A stretch of DNA of 64,000 nt from Planctomycetota bacterium. GTDB taxonomy: Bacteria > Planctomycetota > PUPC01 > JACPCR01. Both the position numbers and the translations under genes were made by a program. The stretch covers positions 1-64,000 of the forward strand of contig JAQBXN010000035.1 in assembly GCA_027625095.1 (NCBI GenBank), read 5' to 3'. This document shows positions 1-9,500 of this stretch, piece by piece. Numbering within the stretch: the stretch's first letter is position 1; each line of letters begins with the position of its first letter. Under the pieces are notes generated by a model. The model was not told the origin of the DNA. It did not search any database and saw nothing but the letters and a program-made list of their open reading frames with translations.

Positions 1-266
1 CTCAAGACATCGATACCAAACCGGTGGGGAAAGAAGCGCAGAAGTTCCAGAAACTTCTGGTGGTCTGCAATAGATCGTATGAGGAAGGTCGAATCGACGG
101 GGCCGTGCCACGACAAGTTCCTTGAAATCGGGAATAAAACTCACTCCACATGGTGACCGGCCCCCCTCAAATGGCAAATGGGGTCTGACCCCAGGCCCGC
201 ACACGACTTACAACTTGTTCAAGGCGCTTCGAAAGTTGAGCGTAAGTACTTCATCGAATTCCATAT
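1..266. other. Left-edge stretch without a recognised gene
   Basis: I see no convincing coding sequence here. The stretch contains one copy of a repeat at 168-192, whose inverted partner lies at 1492-1517 (entered separately). Short open frames on either strand have no recognisable motif. It lies just downstream of the end of the minus-strand propeller gene. Confidence 0.5.
168..192 (+). repeat. Left copy of a 25-26 bp inverted repeat containing GGGGTCTGACCCC
   Basis: The copy reads CAAATGGCAAAT followed by the palindrome GGGGTCTGACCCC. The reverse complement of 1492-1517 has the same layout, with GGGGGCCTGACCCC at the end. The two copies bracket the propeller gene. Palindromes of the GGGGTC-N-GACCCC kind often accompany REP-associated (Y1/RAYT) transposases, and a transposase relic lies beside the right copy. 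Confidence 0.75.
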
Positions 267-1442
267 TTAATCCAAACGGCGCATGAATTCTTCCGGCACT
301 TCGGCGGCGAACACCTGCATGGTCCCGAAAGGCGACGCGTTGTAGATCACGTAACGATTGTCCGCTGTGAAATACGGATCGGGTTCGAAACGCGAAGATC
401 CGGCGATGCCATACGCCTGGCAATCCTGTAGCAGTGGTCTGCATTTTCTCGATTCCAGATTGCCGATCACAATTCTGACCGGACCGGAATTGCGAGAAGC
501 TAAACCCCTTGCTTCGAAATCCATGAAGTCATCGCACACGAAATATCGACCGCACTTCGAAATGGAAACGTGATAGAAACCGTGATTGGGAGCTGGGAAA
601 ACCACAGGCTTGTCGTCACCGGGCGAGGCGATTACAAGGTTGCCTTCCGGGTGTCGTGGATCGTGTTCTTTCGTCTCACGAATCCAGTTTACCGCACATG
701 CGATTTTTCCAGTAGTGGCCACCCAGGCCATGTGGCCCGTCGATTCCGCGGACCAGCTTCCACCTATGGGAACCTGCTCATCCTCCAAGGTTTCGAAATC
801 TCGCACGAAGACAGGAACTTCAGCACGGGCGCCGGATCGTATCAGTTGATAGAGGATACGATTTCTATCGCAGAGCTCGGCCTGAGCGTGAGGATTGAGA
901 TTCTCCGGTCCCTCCAACAGGACCCGACGCTTACCGTCGATCGTGCTGATGGCCACCGTTTGGAAACTCGAATCCTCGGCCGGTTCGTCTGCGATGAGCC
1001 ACTGGTTGTCTGACGTAATCGAAATCGCTACGGCTGCTGGTGGCGGCCTGAGGCTTCCGGGCGGAAGGACCTCCTGACGTTCGAGCGTCATCAGTGAGAC
1101 ACGGCGCAGGGAACCATCGTGCATGATGTAATAGGCCCACTCTCCCCAGGAAGTATGCGCCACCATCTCGCTCGGGACATCGGGTTCAATCAATGTCAGA
1201 CGTAGAGCATGGATATCCGCAACGATCAATTGCCGCCGCAGAGCAAAAGGATCAAAGGCGCGGTAAATCAACGCTTTACGGCCATCCGGCGAAGTATAGG
1301 GCTGTTCGCAGTAGATGTTGTGACTCATCGCCGGTGAACTCGTCAGCCGGAATACCTTGGCCTTGCTTTCCGGGTCAACGCCCCAATCCGAACCTTCGCG
1401 ATCCTGCGGCAGCACACCTTCAATGGTTTTGTAGTTAGGCAT
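267..1442 (-). CDS. Beta-propeller protein, oligogalacturonate-lyase-like (WD40/PD40 type)
   Basis: About 391 residues from the ATG at 1442 (MPNYKTIEG). The frame stays open to 1541, but that extension is translated through the inverted repeat at 1492-1517, so the shorter start is preferred. No signal peptide is visible. Repeated short strands with SPDGRKALIYR, SISKCGRYFVCDDF and FTADNRYVIYNAS look like PD40/TolB propeller blades. The opening, with an acidic DREGSDWGVDPESKAKVFRLT segment near HNIYCEQPYTSPDG, resembles oligogalacturonate lyase (PL22) proteins, which act on short pectin fragments in the cytoplasm. The catalytic assignment is an inference from overall look. It could be a non-enzymatic propeller. 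It has no same-strand partner nearby other than degraded genes. Confidence 0.6.
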   Translation of the reverse strand: MPNYKTIEGVLPQDREGSDWGVDPESKAKVFRLTSSPAMSHNIYCEQPYTSPDGRKALIYRAFDPFALRRQLIVADIHALRLTLIEPDVPSEMVAHTSWGEWAYYIMHDGSLRRVSLMTLERQEVLPPGSLRPPPAAVAISITSDNQWLIADEPAEDSSFQTVAISTIDGKRRVLLEGPENLNPHAQAELCDRNRILYQLIRSGARAEVPVFVRDFETLEDEQVPIGGSWSAESTGHMAWVATTGKIACAVNWIRETKEHDPRHPEGNLVIASPGDDKPVVFPAPNHGFYHVSISKCGRYFVCDDFMDFEARGLASRNSGPVRIVIGNLESRKCRPLLQDCQAYGIAGSSRFEPDPYFTADNRYVIYNASPFGTMQVFAAEVPEEFMRRLD

Positions 1443-1491
1443 AAGAAATTGCAACTGATTGTGAAAGAAGAGGGAAAAATAGGGCCAGCAC

Positions 1492-1517
1492 GGGGTCAGG
1501 CCCCCATTTGCCATTTG
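1492..1517 (-). repeat. Right copy of the inverted repeat
   Basis: Read on the minus strand this is CAAATGGCAAAT followed by GGGGGCCTGACCCC, nearly identical to 168-192. It lies between the start of the propeller gene and the end of the transposase relic at 1525, as expected for a repeat once tied to that transposase. Confidence 0.75.
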
Positions 1518-1524
1518 GATGTCC

Positions 1525-1880
1525 TCAGATTTCGAGTCCACTTTTCTTGAGTTTGGCCTGAAGTCTTTTGTCCTGTTGAAGCGCTGCTTCGCCCCTTATG
1601 CGGGCATTCGAGATACTGGTACTTCCGACATGAAACAAGTTTCCTATCTCAGATAGACGGAAACTACCTTGCCTCCAGATGAGGTAGATCAATAGATCGC
1701 GCATCGGCCTCTCGATGCCCCGGACCGGTCGTTTCAGTTGCTCCACTTCTTCTTCACTCAGCTTCATTGCCTTGGTAACGTCCTCGATGACTCGTTCCAG
1801 GCCAACTGCCCGTCCGAATCGCTTCCTCTGCTGCTTCTCCACCGGTGAGTCGCCCGTGATCACTGTGAGCTTCCGGCAAG
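1525..1880 (-). pseudogene. REP-associated/IS200-type (Y1) transposase, C-terminal remnant
   Basis: The frame encodes roughly 115 recognisable residues. An acidic helical part (GLERVIEDVTKAMKLSEEEV) is followed by a helix-turn-helix (RDLLIYLIWRQGSFRLSEIG, then NLFHVGSTSISNARIR). This resembles the DnaA-like C-terminal domain found in many RAYT proteins. The N-terminal Y1 nuclease domain with its HUH and tyrosine motifs is absent, so the product cannot transpose. The open frame runs on to 1950, but its first 24 residues overlap a kinase-like relic in another frame and are probably not native. It ends eight bases from an inverted repeat copy, consistent with a former REP/RAYT unit. Confidence 0.55.
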
Positions 1881-1909
1881 GGTGCATGAAGGGTTGAAGG
1901 CCGTGCGGT

Positions 1910-2011
1910 ATTGTCGCCGCACATTTCGTCCAGGTAGTCATTGACGGCATCCGGCGATTCGAGGTCGAGCGCGCCGTTAAAGATTGTTTCGATATCTGGC
2001 TTAAAATTCAT
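1910..2011 (-). pseudogene. Ser/Thr protein kinase, extreme N-terminal remnant
   Basis: The first 34 residues of this frame (MNFKPDIETIFNGALDLESP, then DAVNDYLDEMCGDN) match the start seen in many planctomycete and verrucomicrobial Ser/Thr kinases, which typically open with a segment like IFxxALELxxxxRxxYLDxACGxD before the kinase domain. After CGDN the similarity stops and the sequence passes into the transposase relic. No kinase domain follows. The ECF-sigma relic upstream on the same strand is the usual partner, so this looks like the stump of an ECF-kinase locus. Confidence 0.5.
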
Positions 2012-2424
2012 TTCTTTGCCTTCTCTGAAAGATTGAGTTTCAGAAGTGATTCAATAGTCACCATCATACGTCAGGCCGTCCTGCCAATCCCTAATCAACT
2101 TTTCGCGCCGTTCGCGGATGGTAGTGTCCCGCGCGCCGGTTGCGGCGAGTGCATGTGCGGCAAAGCCTCTGACACCTGTTGGTGACGATCTCCCGGCCAC
2201 AGCCGAGGCGCTTCATCCGTTTCCGCTGGAGATTCATCTCCTCGCAGTCCGCATCGATATCTTCGCAGTTGCTATCTTACGTTCATGTTCTTGAGACACC
2301 GCAAATCCCCAGTCTGAGTGCTTGAGAAGGCCGGCGCTCGCAGGCCGTCAGAAACACATGCGATGTATGCTCGATAAACGCGTCATCCTTTTTTCAGATG
2401 GATACCGACCGCCAAGGCGTGCTG
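2012..2424. other. Degenerate spacer between kinase and ECF-sigma relics
   Basis: About 410 bases with no frame that I can assign. In intact loci of this kind the sigma gene and the kinase are usually separated by only a few bases, so this may be decayed coding sequence. I see no repeat or promoter I can defend. Confidence 0.4.
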
Positions 2425-2700
2425 CTATTCCAGACTCTTCAATTCGTTGAATAGCCATGCCTTGGAGAACCGCCACATCCGGTTCGCCGTTGCCCTCGAA
2501 ATCCCCATCACGTCGGCCGCCTGTTCAATGGAAAGTCCAGCGAAGTAGCGCAACTTAACGAACTCCGCTTTCTCGGGTCTGGTTTGGCGAGGACGAGTTA
2601 AAGAGGGCAGTTTCGGAGTATGTGCAACACTACCACCAGGAACGAAATCATCAGGGATTGGAGAACAGGCTGCTTGTCCCAGAGACTCAGCCATCAACAA
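2425..2700 (-). pseudogene. ECF-type sigma factor, C-terminal (region 4) remnant
   Basis: The last 50 residues carry a clear sigma region 4: KAEFVKLRYFAGLSIEQAAD followed by VMGISRATANRMWRFSKAWL, the pattern of the PF07638 sigma group common in Planctomycetes and relatives. A full member has about 190 residues with region 2 for core binding and -10 recognition. Here region 2 is missing, and the 40 residues in front of region 4 are low-complexity sequence without similarity. It probably cannot function. It lies upstream, on the same strand, of the kinase relic at 1910-2011, matching the usual sigma-then-kinase order. Confidence 0.65.
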
Positions 2701-2948
2701 AAGGCGTCATTGAGCAAAACCAGCGAATGGGTGGATTGCTCAATTTCTATTTTAGGAAGACAGCCTAAACCAGGACGGATGAGTTTTCAGCACAGAAAAC
2801 GGGCTGAAACACTCAGGAAGACTTGTTTCAGGCCTTTTATATTGAAAATAGTTTGACCTTACGGGTTCAGAACTACGCGGAGACGTTGAAGAGCTTCTGT
2901 CGCTGGTGTTGAAGGCAATGTCACAAGGTGCGGAAACTCAGAGATTTT

Positions 2949-2976
2949 AATGCCGAATCCTGAATCCTGAATCCCG
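2949..2976. repeat. Short GAATCCT heptamer repeat
   Basis: Two GAATCCT units followed by GAATCCC. The same heptamer forms the larger array at 31016-31071. It lies in the spacer just downstream of the minus-strand dioxygenase gene. Confidence 0.7.
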
Positions 2977-2993
2977 CCCGGCTACACGCTCCC

Positions 2994-3854
2994 TCAAAAG
3001 ATCGCCTCAATCACCTCGCTCGACTCCGCGAACTCCCGCAATTTTGACTTGTGTTCCTTCGTCCGATGGTAAATCAGTGGATTCTGCCGATCGTCCTCCA
3101 GCGGGTCGCCCACCTTGAGCTTTGCGACCTGTTCCTTTTTGAGGATGTTTTGTGTTCCATTGAAAACGCATTCGTCCGGCATGAATCCGCAGGTCATCGC
3201 TCGTCGCCAGCCTGGGGTCATGTTCGCGTGCGCTGCGTGGGCCGTCAGGCCATTGTGAAATGAGCAACTGCCAGCCTTCATGGGCGCCGCCACAGATTTA
3301 ATCGTCGCGAATTCAGGATGTACGTTAAAAATCTCACGCATATTCTGACCGATACCAACATTCTTAAATGACCGTTTCTTGTGTGTGCCCGGCAGGAAAA
3401 AGAGGCAGCCGTTTTCAAATGTCGCATCGTCCAGCGCTACCCAGAGAGAAGTGGCGTGAGCGGAAGTGAACGACCAGTACGGGACGTCCAGATGCCACGA
3501 AGTCGGGTTCGCCCATGGCTCTTTGATTAGCGCCTGGTCGTGCCAGATGCGAATGCCGTCGATGCCTTCGAGGTCGCATGCCATCTTACCGATGCGCGGG
3601 TCGAGCATCAGTTTGCGGAATCGCTGGCAGTCTTTCCAGAGATTCAAGCGCTGGATAAATACGCTGTCGTAGTAGCTGGTGTTTTCCTTGGCCTCTTCCT
3701 GCCAGGGCAGCTTTCGGCCGCCGCGAGCGGCGACTGCTTGATCCACGGCCCCGCGCCATTCACCAAGTTCTTCATCGGAAAGAAAGTTATCGATGACGAT
3801 GAATCCGTTGTTTCGGTAGGACTCGATCTGTGTCTGAGTAAGTTCAGTATTCAT
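2994..3854 (-). CDS. Phytanoyl-CoA dioxygenase family protein
   Basis: A 286-residue Fe(II)/2-oxoglutarate-dependent oxygenase starting at MNTELTQTQI (ATG at 3854). The longer frame to 3932 runs through a G-rich stretch and lacks a better ribosome site. The opening YRNNGFIVIDNFLSDEEL is typical of the PhyH family. WHLDVPYW supplies the HxD metal ligands, HNGLTAHAAH the distal histidine, and the arginine in GWRRAMTC the likely 2-oxoglutarate anchor, so the active site looks complete. The substrate is not known, since family members hydroxylate many small metabolites. The gene stands opposite the oxidoreductase at 4057. A second, divergent member lies at 37971-38798. Confidence 0.85.
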   Translation of the reverse strand: MNTELTQTQIESYRNNGFIVIDNFLSDEELGEWRGAVDQAVAARGGRKLPWQEEAKENTSYYDSVFIQRLNLWKDCQRFRKLMLDPRIGKMACDLEGIDGIRIWHDQALIKEPWANPTSWHLDVPYWSFTSAHATSLWVALDDATFENGCLFFLPGTHKKRSFKNVGIGQNMREIFNVHPEFATIKSVAAPMKAGSCSFHNGLTAHAAHANMTPGWRRAMTCGFMPDECVFNGTQNILKKEQVAKLKVGDPLEDDRQNPLIYHRTKEHKSKLREFAESSEVIEAIF

Positions 3855-3895
3855 GATTTGACGGGGGGGGGGAAGTGGGTGTGAATTTCCAGTTA

Positions 3896-4044
3896 CATTA
3901 TGGAAAGCGAATGCTGCGACAAGTCGCAACACTCCAAAGCAGGGATGCCGATTCTTTGGAGAGCGGTAACTTGCTTGTTCCTGCTCTCATTTTCCATAAT
4001 GCATCGGAAATTGAAAGCCGCGACAAGTCGCACCACTCTCCAGA
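3896..4044. repeat. Paired palindromic repeats with core GCGACAAGTCGC
   Basis: Two copies of the palindrome (3915-3928 and 4020-4031) sit in similar surroundings: GAAAGC before and CACTCC or CTCTCC after. An 11-base inverted repeat (CATTATGGAAA near 3897 and TTTCCATAATG near 3991) encloses the first copy. Elements of the type GCGGCGACAAGTCGCCGCAC are familiar to me as dispersed intergenic repeats in some Verrucomicrobia. It lies directly upstream of the gene at 4057. Confidence 0.6.
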
Positions 4045-4056
4045 GATATATCTGAG

Positions 4057-5046
4057 ATGAAACCCCACAAAATTCTAGTCATCGGCGCCGGCTCGATTGG
4101 AGAGCGTCACCTCCGATGTTTTTTGGCTACCGGTCGAGCGGAGGTCAGCTTCTGCGAAGTAAACGATGATTTACGGAAGACGATAGCAGAGCGCTATGAA
4201 GTGCCCGGCTTTTCATCTACTGGAGCCACAGAGGGCTATGACTTTGATGCAGCGGTCATTTGTGTGCCCGCGCATTTGCACATTCCACTGGCACTTGAGA
4301 TGGCCGGATATGGCAGGCACCTGCTGATAGAGAAGCCGCTGAGCACATCGCTGGATCGCGTTCAGGAACTTCGGGAAATGGTCGGGGAGAATCATCTGTC
4401 TGCTGCGGTTGCTTATATTCTGCGACAGTATCCAGGGCTGCAGAAGCTGCGCGAGTTTCTGTCCAAAGGATCGCTTGGCCGCCCAAAGCAGTTCATCGTG
4501 AATATCGGTCAACACTTCCCCACTCACCGGCCGGCGTATCGTGAGATTTATTACACCGACCATGCGACTGGTGGCGGGGCTATACAAGACGCGCTGACCC
4601 ACATTTTGAATACGGGTGAATGGCTGTTCGGGCCGATTGAACGATTGACCTGTGATGCTGCACATCAAGTTTTGGATGGAGTGGACGTTGAGGACACGGC
4701 CCATCTGCTGGCCAGACACGGCCCGGTAATGGCTTCCTATACCTGTAACCAGTTCATGGCCCCCAATGAGGGAACTTACACCGTTGCCTGTGAACAGGGA
4801 ACTGTCCGCTTTGAAGTACACAAAGGCACGTTCGCATGGATGGATAGACCCGGCGGCGATTGGCACGTTGAGACTTTGGGACCGCTGGAGCGCGATGCTC
4901 CGTTCATCCAACAGGCGAATGCTTTCCTGGATTTCATTGAGGGCAAACGCTTACCGGCATGCAGCCTTGAGGAGGGCATCCAAACCCTGCGAGTAAACCT
5001 TGCGGCACTGGACGCGGCCAGGAAAAATGTCTGGGTCGACCTTTAA
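4057..5046 (+). CDS. Gfo/Idh/MocA family NAD(P)-dependent oxidoreductase
   Basis: A 329-residue cytoplasmic dehydrogenase. The N-terminal Rossmann fold opens with KILVIGAGSIGERHL (GxGxxG, residues 8-13), and LLIEKPLS carries the conserved EKP lysine that lines the active site in this family. The C-terminal half is the alpha/beta sheet domain, with DAATHILN-like DALTHILNTGEW in the substrate region. Members oxidise or epimerise sugars, inositols and sugar nucleotides. The exact substrate cannot be read here. It ends one base before the convergent response-regulator gene. Its start lies close behind the palindromic repeats, without a strong ribosome site. Confidence 0.85.
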   Translation: MKPHKILVIGAGSIGERHLRCFLATGRAEVSFCEVNDDLRKTIAERYEVPGFSSTGATEGYDFDAAVICVPAHLHIPLALEMAGYGRHLLIEKPLSTSLDRVQELREMVGENHLSAAVAYILRQYPGLQKLREFLSKGSLGRPKQFIVNIGQHFPTHRPAYREIYYTDHATGGGAIQDALTHILNTGEWLFGPIERLTCDAAHQVLDGVDVEDTAHLLARHGPVMASYTCNQFMAPNEGTYTVACEQGTVRFEVHKGTFAWMDRPGGDWHVETLGPLERDAPFIQQANAFLDFIEGKRLPACSLEEGIQTLRVNLAALDAARKNVWVDL

Positions 5047-5047
5047 T

Positions 5048-6421
5048 TCAATCCTTGTCCAATTCGCCGAGCCGCTTGCGCAGGTAATTTCGTGAGACGC
5101 CGAGAAGCTTGGATGCATGAACCTTGTTGCCCTCGGTTCTTCTCAACGCGTAATTGAACAATTGAAGCTCAAAATCATCCTTCACCCGTTCGTAAAGGTC
5201 TTCCTTGATATCGCCCAGCTTCCGAAGGTTCAGAGTGATCGGCCCCTCCGGTGAGTTATGACTGCTGTCCTGTATGTGCAGGTGTTCCGGCATAATGATG
5301 CCTCCGGGCGCTGAGATAGCGGCGCGTGCGAGTGAATTCCGCAGTTGTCGAACGTTTCCCGGCCAATCGTAGTCAAGCAGCAACCTCATCGCGTCGACAG
5401 AAAGCAGCGCGGATGGTTTCCCTGATTCGTGGGTCACCTGCCCCAGCAGGTAATTGCACAGTTCAGGCAGATCGTCCTTCCGGTTACGCAGGGGGGCCAG
5501 GTGGAGATGAATCACGTCCAGACGAAAAAAAAGGTCTTCCCGGAATCGTCCTTCCGAAACTTCCTCAGCCAGGTTGCGGTTAGTCGCCGTGATGAGGCGG
5601 ACATCGCAGTGGTGCGTTTGAGACCCACCTACACGTTCGAACGTCTTTTCCTGAATCACTCGCAAGACCTTGGCCTGCGTCATGGGAGACATCTCACCGA
5701 TCTCGTCAAGAAGAATCGTACCGCCATCCGCCTGTTCGAAGCGGCCGATCCGTTGCTGATGAGCGTCGGTGAATGAGCCTTTTTCATGACCGAAGAGTTC
5801 ACTTTCCAGGATGCTGTCCGGCAAAGACGCGCAATTAACAATAACCAGGGATCCATGGCAGCGTTTACTGTGCTGGTGAATGGCCCGGGCAACCAGTTCT
5901 TTGCCGGTGCCAGTTTCACCCGTAATCAGGACTGTCGCGTCGGAAGCCGCGGACTGGCCGATACTCTTGTATAACTCGAGCATTGGCTTGGAACGCCCCA
6001 CCATACGTTCACCTTCCGCAGGTTGCGGTGCTTCAAATTCCACCTGCACCTTTATTCGATTCCCAAGGTCGATGGCTTTGATCGCCACCTCTCTGAGAAT
6101 CTTTTCCTCTATTGGTTTTGTCAGATAATCGAAGGCGCCGTTCAGCATGGCTTGGATGGCGCTGTTGGTGTCCTGAGAGCCGGTGATCATGACTACCGGC
6201 AATTGCGGGCATTCCTTTCGTAATCTCACAAGCGTTTCAATGCCGTCCATGTCCGGCATCTTGAAGTCGGTGAACGCCACATCGACCTCTCTTTCCCGGA
6301 CAACCGATAGTGCCGCCTCGCCGCTATCGACATCAATGATTACGTCCGCAATGTCGTTCAAAAACGCGCGGATGACCATTCGATCTGCGGGGCTGTCATC
6401 AACGATGAGTATGGTAGACAT
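5048..6421 (-). CDS. NtrC-family sigma-54-dependent response regulator
   Basis: 457 residues. An N-terminal receiver (1-120) has ILIVDDS, the phospho-acceptor Asp52 in FTDFKMPDMDG, a threonine in MITGSQ and the lysine in LTKPIEE. The AAA+ domain (about 140-375) has Walker A GETGTGKE, Walker B GGTILLDEIGEM and an arginine-finger region. The sigma-54 contact loop reads GSFTDA instead of the canonical GAFTGA, a variant that exists in the family. The C-terminal Fis-type helix-turn-helix (NKVHASKLLGVSRNYLRKRL) binds enhancer DNA. It lies divergent from the hybrid histidine kinase at 6581, 159 bases away, which is its likely partner. Target promoters are unknown. Confidence 0.92.
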   Translation of the reverse strand: MSTILIVDDSPADRMVIRAFLNDIADVIIDVDSGEAALSVVREREVDVAFTDFKMPDMDGIETLVRLRKECPQLPVVMITGSQDTNSAIQAMLNGAFDYLTKPIEEKILREVAIKAIDLGNRIKVQVEFEAPQPAEGERMVGRSKPMLELYKSIGQSAASDATVLITGETGTGKELVARAIHQHSKRCHGSLVIVNCASLPDSILESELFGHEKGSFTDAHQQRIGRFEQADGGTILLDEIGEMSPMTQAKVLRVIQEKTFERVGGSQTHHCDVRLITATNRNLAEEVSEGRFREDLFFRLDVIHLHLAPLRNRKDDLPELCNYLLGQVTHESGKPSALLSVDAMRLLLDYDWPGNVRQLRNSLARAAISAPGGIIMPEHLHIQDSSHNSPEGPITLNLRKLGDIKEDLYERVKDDFELQLFNYALRRTEGNKVHASKLLGVSRNYLRKRLGELDKD

Positions 6422-6580
6422 TGGGAACGTGATGGTTGCAGGTCAAGGGCTCAAAGGTACCCGATTCACTCCCAACGTGCATGCGTACATGAGTTTTATT
6501 GTTTTACTCCATGGGGTTGCTGAGACGTCACCAGAACTCCGACTACTGATTACGTCACCCTCCGAAGATTACGCATCTGT
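6422..6580. promoter_or_regulatory. Divergent regulator/kinase intergenic region with a direct repeat
   Basis: The 159 bases between the two divergent signalling genes must hold both promoters. ACGTCACC occurs at 6525-6532 and again at 6552-6559 in the same orientation, 27 bases apart, close to the kinase start. This spacing suits a tandem operator site but is unproven. I could not find a convincing sigma-54 -24/-12 element. Confidence 0.3.
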
Positions 6581-9500
6581 ATGAAGCTTGGACTAAAGCT
6601 GGTATTAGGCCTTCTGGCCATTCTGACACTCATGGTGGCTCTGGCTGTGTTTGCTGCCCGGCAGGGCGAAAGTGATCTGATGGAGTCAGTGGGCCGCAGC
6701 ACTGTTGTGCTGGCGGAAGAAAAAATCAAACGCCTGGACTCAGGAATTGTCCGCCGTGTGGATGAACTTCAAATGCTGGCTCAAGAGCCCTGGGTGCAGA
6801 GCGCGGTCTCGAACGCAAATCAGAAAACTGAACACCTTGATCCCATCGAACGTGAGGCCACGCTGGCACAGTTGGAGAGAGCCACAAGCAAGGATGGTAC
6901 AGCTTCCTGGAAGGTCTGGCTGGATTCCGGGATCAGCCAAACGCTCGGCAAGGAATTCGTTCAGTTTCACGAGAAGAAATATGGCTTCCGAATCTTCGAA
7001 CATATTTTGATTGCCGATCGTTACGGCATCCTTTTAGCCCAGGCAGGCAGAAGACCGGTTCTAAGGGTCAGCGATGAGGCGTGGTGGCAGAAAGCACAGA
7101 CAAAGAACGGCTATGTCTCAAATGCCCGTCTTGAGCTCGGTGGGAACAAACACGTCATCGACGTCGCCGTTACTGTTTTCAATAGAGAACGACAGTTCAT
7201 AGGCGTCATCATGGGCGAATGTGCGTTCGACGGAATCATCCAAGAATCTCAGATTTCATCGGACAGTTATGAGACCTCCGAGGTCCGCCTGATTGATGCC
7301 GACGCCAGGTTGATTCACTCCAGCCTTGAATACCGGTTCCTGGAAGACCAGTCCGGGGAAGGCTTGTTCGCCAGGTTCAAGGGACGCCACGGCTTCTTTG
7401 TCGCTCACCAAGGAGGAAGGGAGAGACTCTTTTCTTACGCTCATTCCAATGGCTATCGTTCATGGCCCGGCCTTGGATGGACCCTGGTAGTGCGACATGA
7501 TGTTGAAGAAGTTCTGAAACCCATAGCCCAGCTTAACCGTTCGATACTGCTGATCGCTGCCATGGCCATTCTGCCCGCCCTGGTGATCGCTTTTGCATTG
7601 GAGCGCAGCGTCACCCGGCCGATTCGTCTGCTGAGGGAGGCCACTGAAAAAATTTCAGCCGGGGAAGAACCTGAGCTGGATGTATCCACTTTGAGATCCG
7701 GCGATGAGCTCGGTGAATTGGCGAGGTCGTTCGGCAGCATGTCTGAATCCCTGCGGATGCGGCAAATGCAGTTTCGAGATCTGTTTGATCACTCTCCCGA
7801 CCCTATTCTTATCCACGATATTCGTGGGACCATACTCGACGTCAGCCATGCAGCGGTAGCGCTCCTTGGACGCGAGCGCCATCAGCTTATCGGTACCAAC
7901 ATGCTGGATCTTTTCGTGGGTGGAGAGCAACCTGCGATGGACTCACGCTCACTCAAGAAAGGTGAGATTCGTACCTTCACCGCCAACGTGGAACGCTCGA
8001 ATGGTGTAAGCGTTCCAGTCGAAGTCCGCTGCAGCCGTATCGAATACGACGGGGGCCAGGCATCCCTGCTGCACATCCGTGATGTCACAGAGCGCCATCT
8101 CGCTGAACAGGCATTGCGGAACGCCCGTGACGAGCTGGAGGCTCGAGTGCATGAAAGGACCTCTCAATTGAACCAGGCCAACACGCAACTGGAGGAAGAC
8201 CTCCGCAAGCGAGAACAAGCCGAGTATGAGCTCCTCGAGAGTGAAGAAAAGCTGCGTAAGGCCATCAAAATTGCGGAGGCTGCCAGCCGGACGAAGAGCG
8301 ATTTCCTTGCGAATATGTCACACGAAATCCGGACCCCAATGAATGGCGTTCTGGGGATGACCGAACTGCTTTTCAAAACGGAACTCGATGACGACCAGCG
8401 CGAGTATGCCGAAGTGGTCAAGGTCTCTGCGGAATCGCTCCTGACGCTCCTGAATGACATTCTCGACATTTCAAAAGTTGAGGAGGGTAAACTTGATATT
8501 GAAAGCATTCCTTTTGATCTGAGGGCCACCCTCGATCAAGTGGCCGAAAGCCTTGCCTTCCGCGCCAGGCAGACGGGAATCGAGTTCATCCTCCATTACG
8601 CGCCGGATGCTCCTCAACACGTTGTCGGGGATCCCGGACGCATCAGGCAAGTCATCACCAATCTGGCATCCAATGCGATCAAGTTCACTCATACCGGCCA
8701 CGTGGTCATCCGGGTGAAGGCTGCGGAAATCAGTAAGGAATCTGCGCTCCTGCGAATCTCGGTTGAGGATACGGGAATAGGCATTCCCCAGGATCGCCAT
8801 GAAGCTATTTTCGAAAAATTCACCCAGGCGGATTCCACCACGACTCGCCAATACGGTGGTACCGGTCTTGGGCTTTCGATTTCACGAGAGCTGATTCAAA
8901 TCATGGGAGGCCGGATGGGGCTGGAAAGCTCGCCGGGAGACGGATCTACCTTCTGGTTCGAATTGAGGATGCCATTACCTTCTGTGCCGATGGCATCCGA
9001 TATACCGTTTGTAGATCTCGACGGGCTCCGAGTCCTCATCGTTGATGACAATGAAGTCAGCCGCAAGGTTCTCAGTGAGGAGCTCACAACCAAGGGAATT
9101 GAGAGCACGGTATCTAATAACGGAATGGAGGCCGTTGGCGTCCTTCGTGAAGCCGCAGCACAGGGTGAGCGGTTTGATGCTGCCTTCGTCGATTACAATA
9201 TGCCGGGCATGGACGGGGATAGCCTCGGCAGGCTGATTAAGAAGGATGAATCAATCTCTGATGTCGTCCTGATCCTCCTGACATCCGCAGGCGAGCGTGG
9301 AGACGCCAGCCGATTTAAGGCTGCCGGCTTCGACGGTTACCTCACCAAACCAGTCAGATCGGGTCTGCTGTTGCAGGCTCTGTCCACTGCCATGGGCGCG
9401 GCCAGGAGTGGAAAGCCGGCGCCCATGATCACACAACACAGCCTGGCGTCCGGAATCCAGCTAAACAGAAGGAGCATCACTTCCACGTTCGAGTTTTGCT

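Noticed and set aside
1525-2011. A functional small regulator built from the transposase and kinase frames
   Set aside because: The two parts lie in different frames and both are truncated, so a working protein is not supported.
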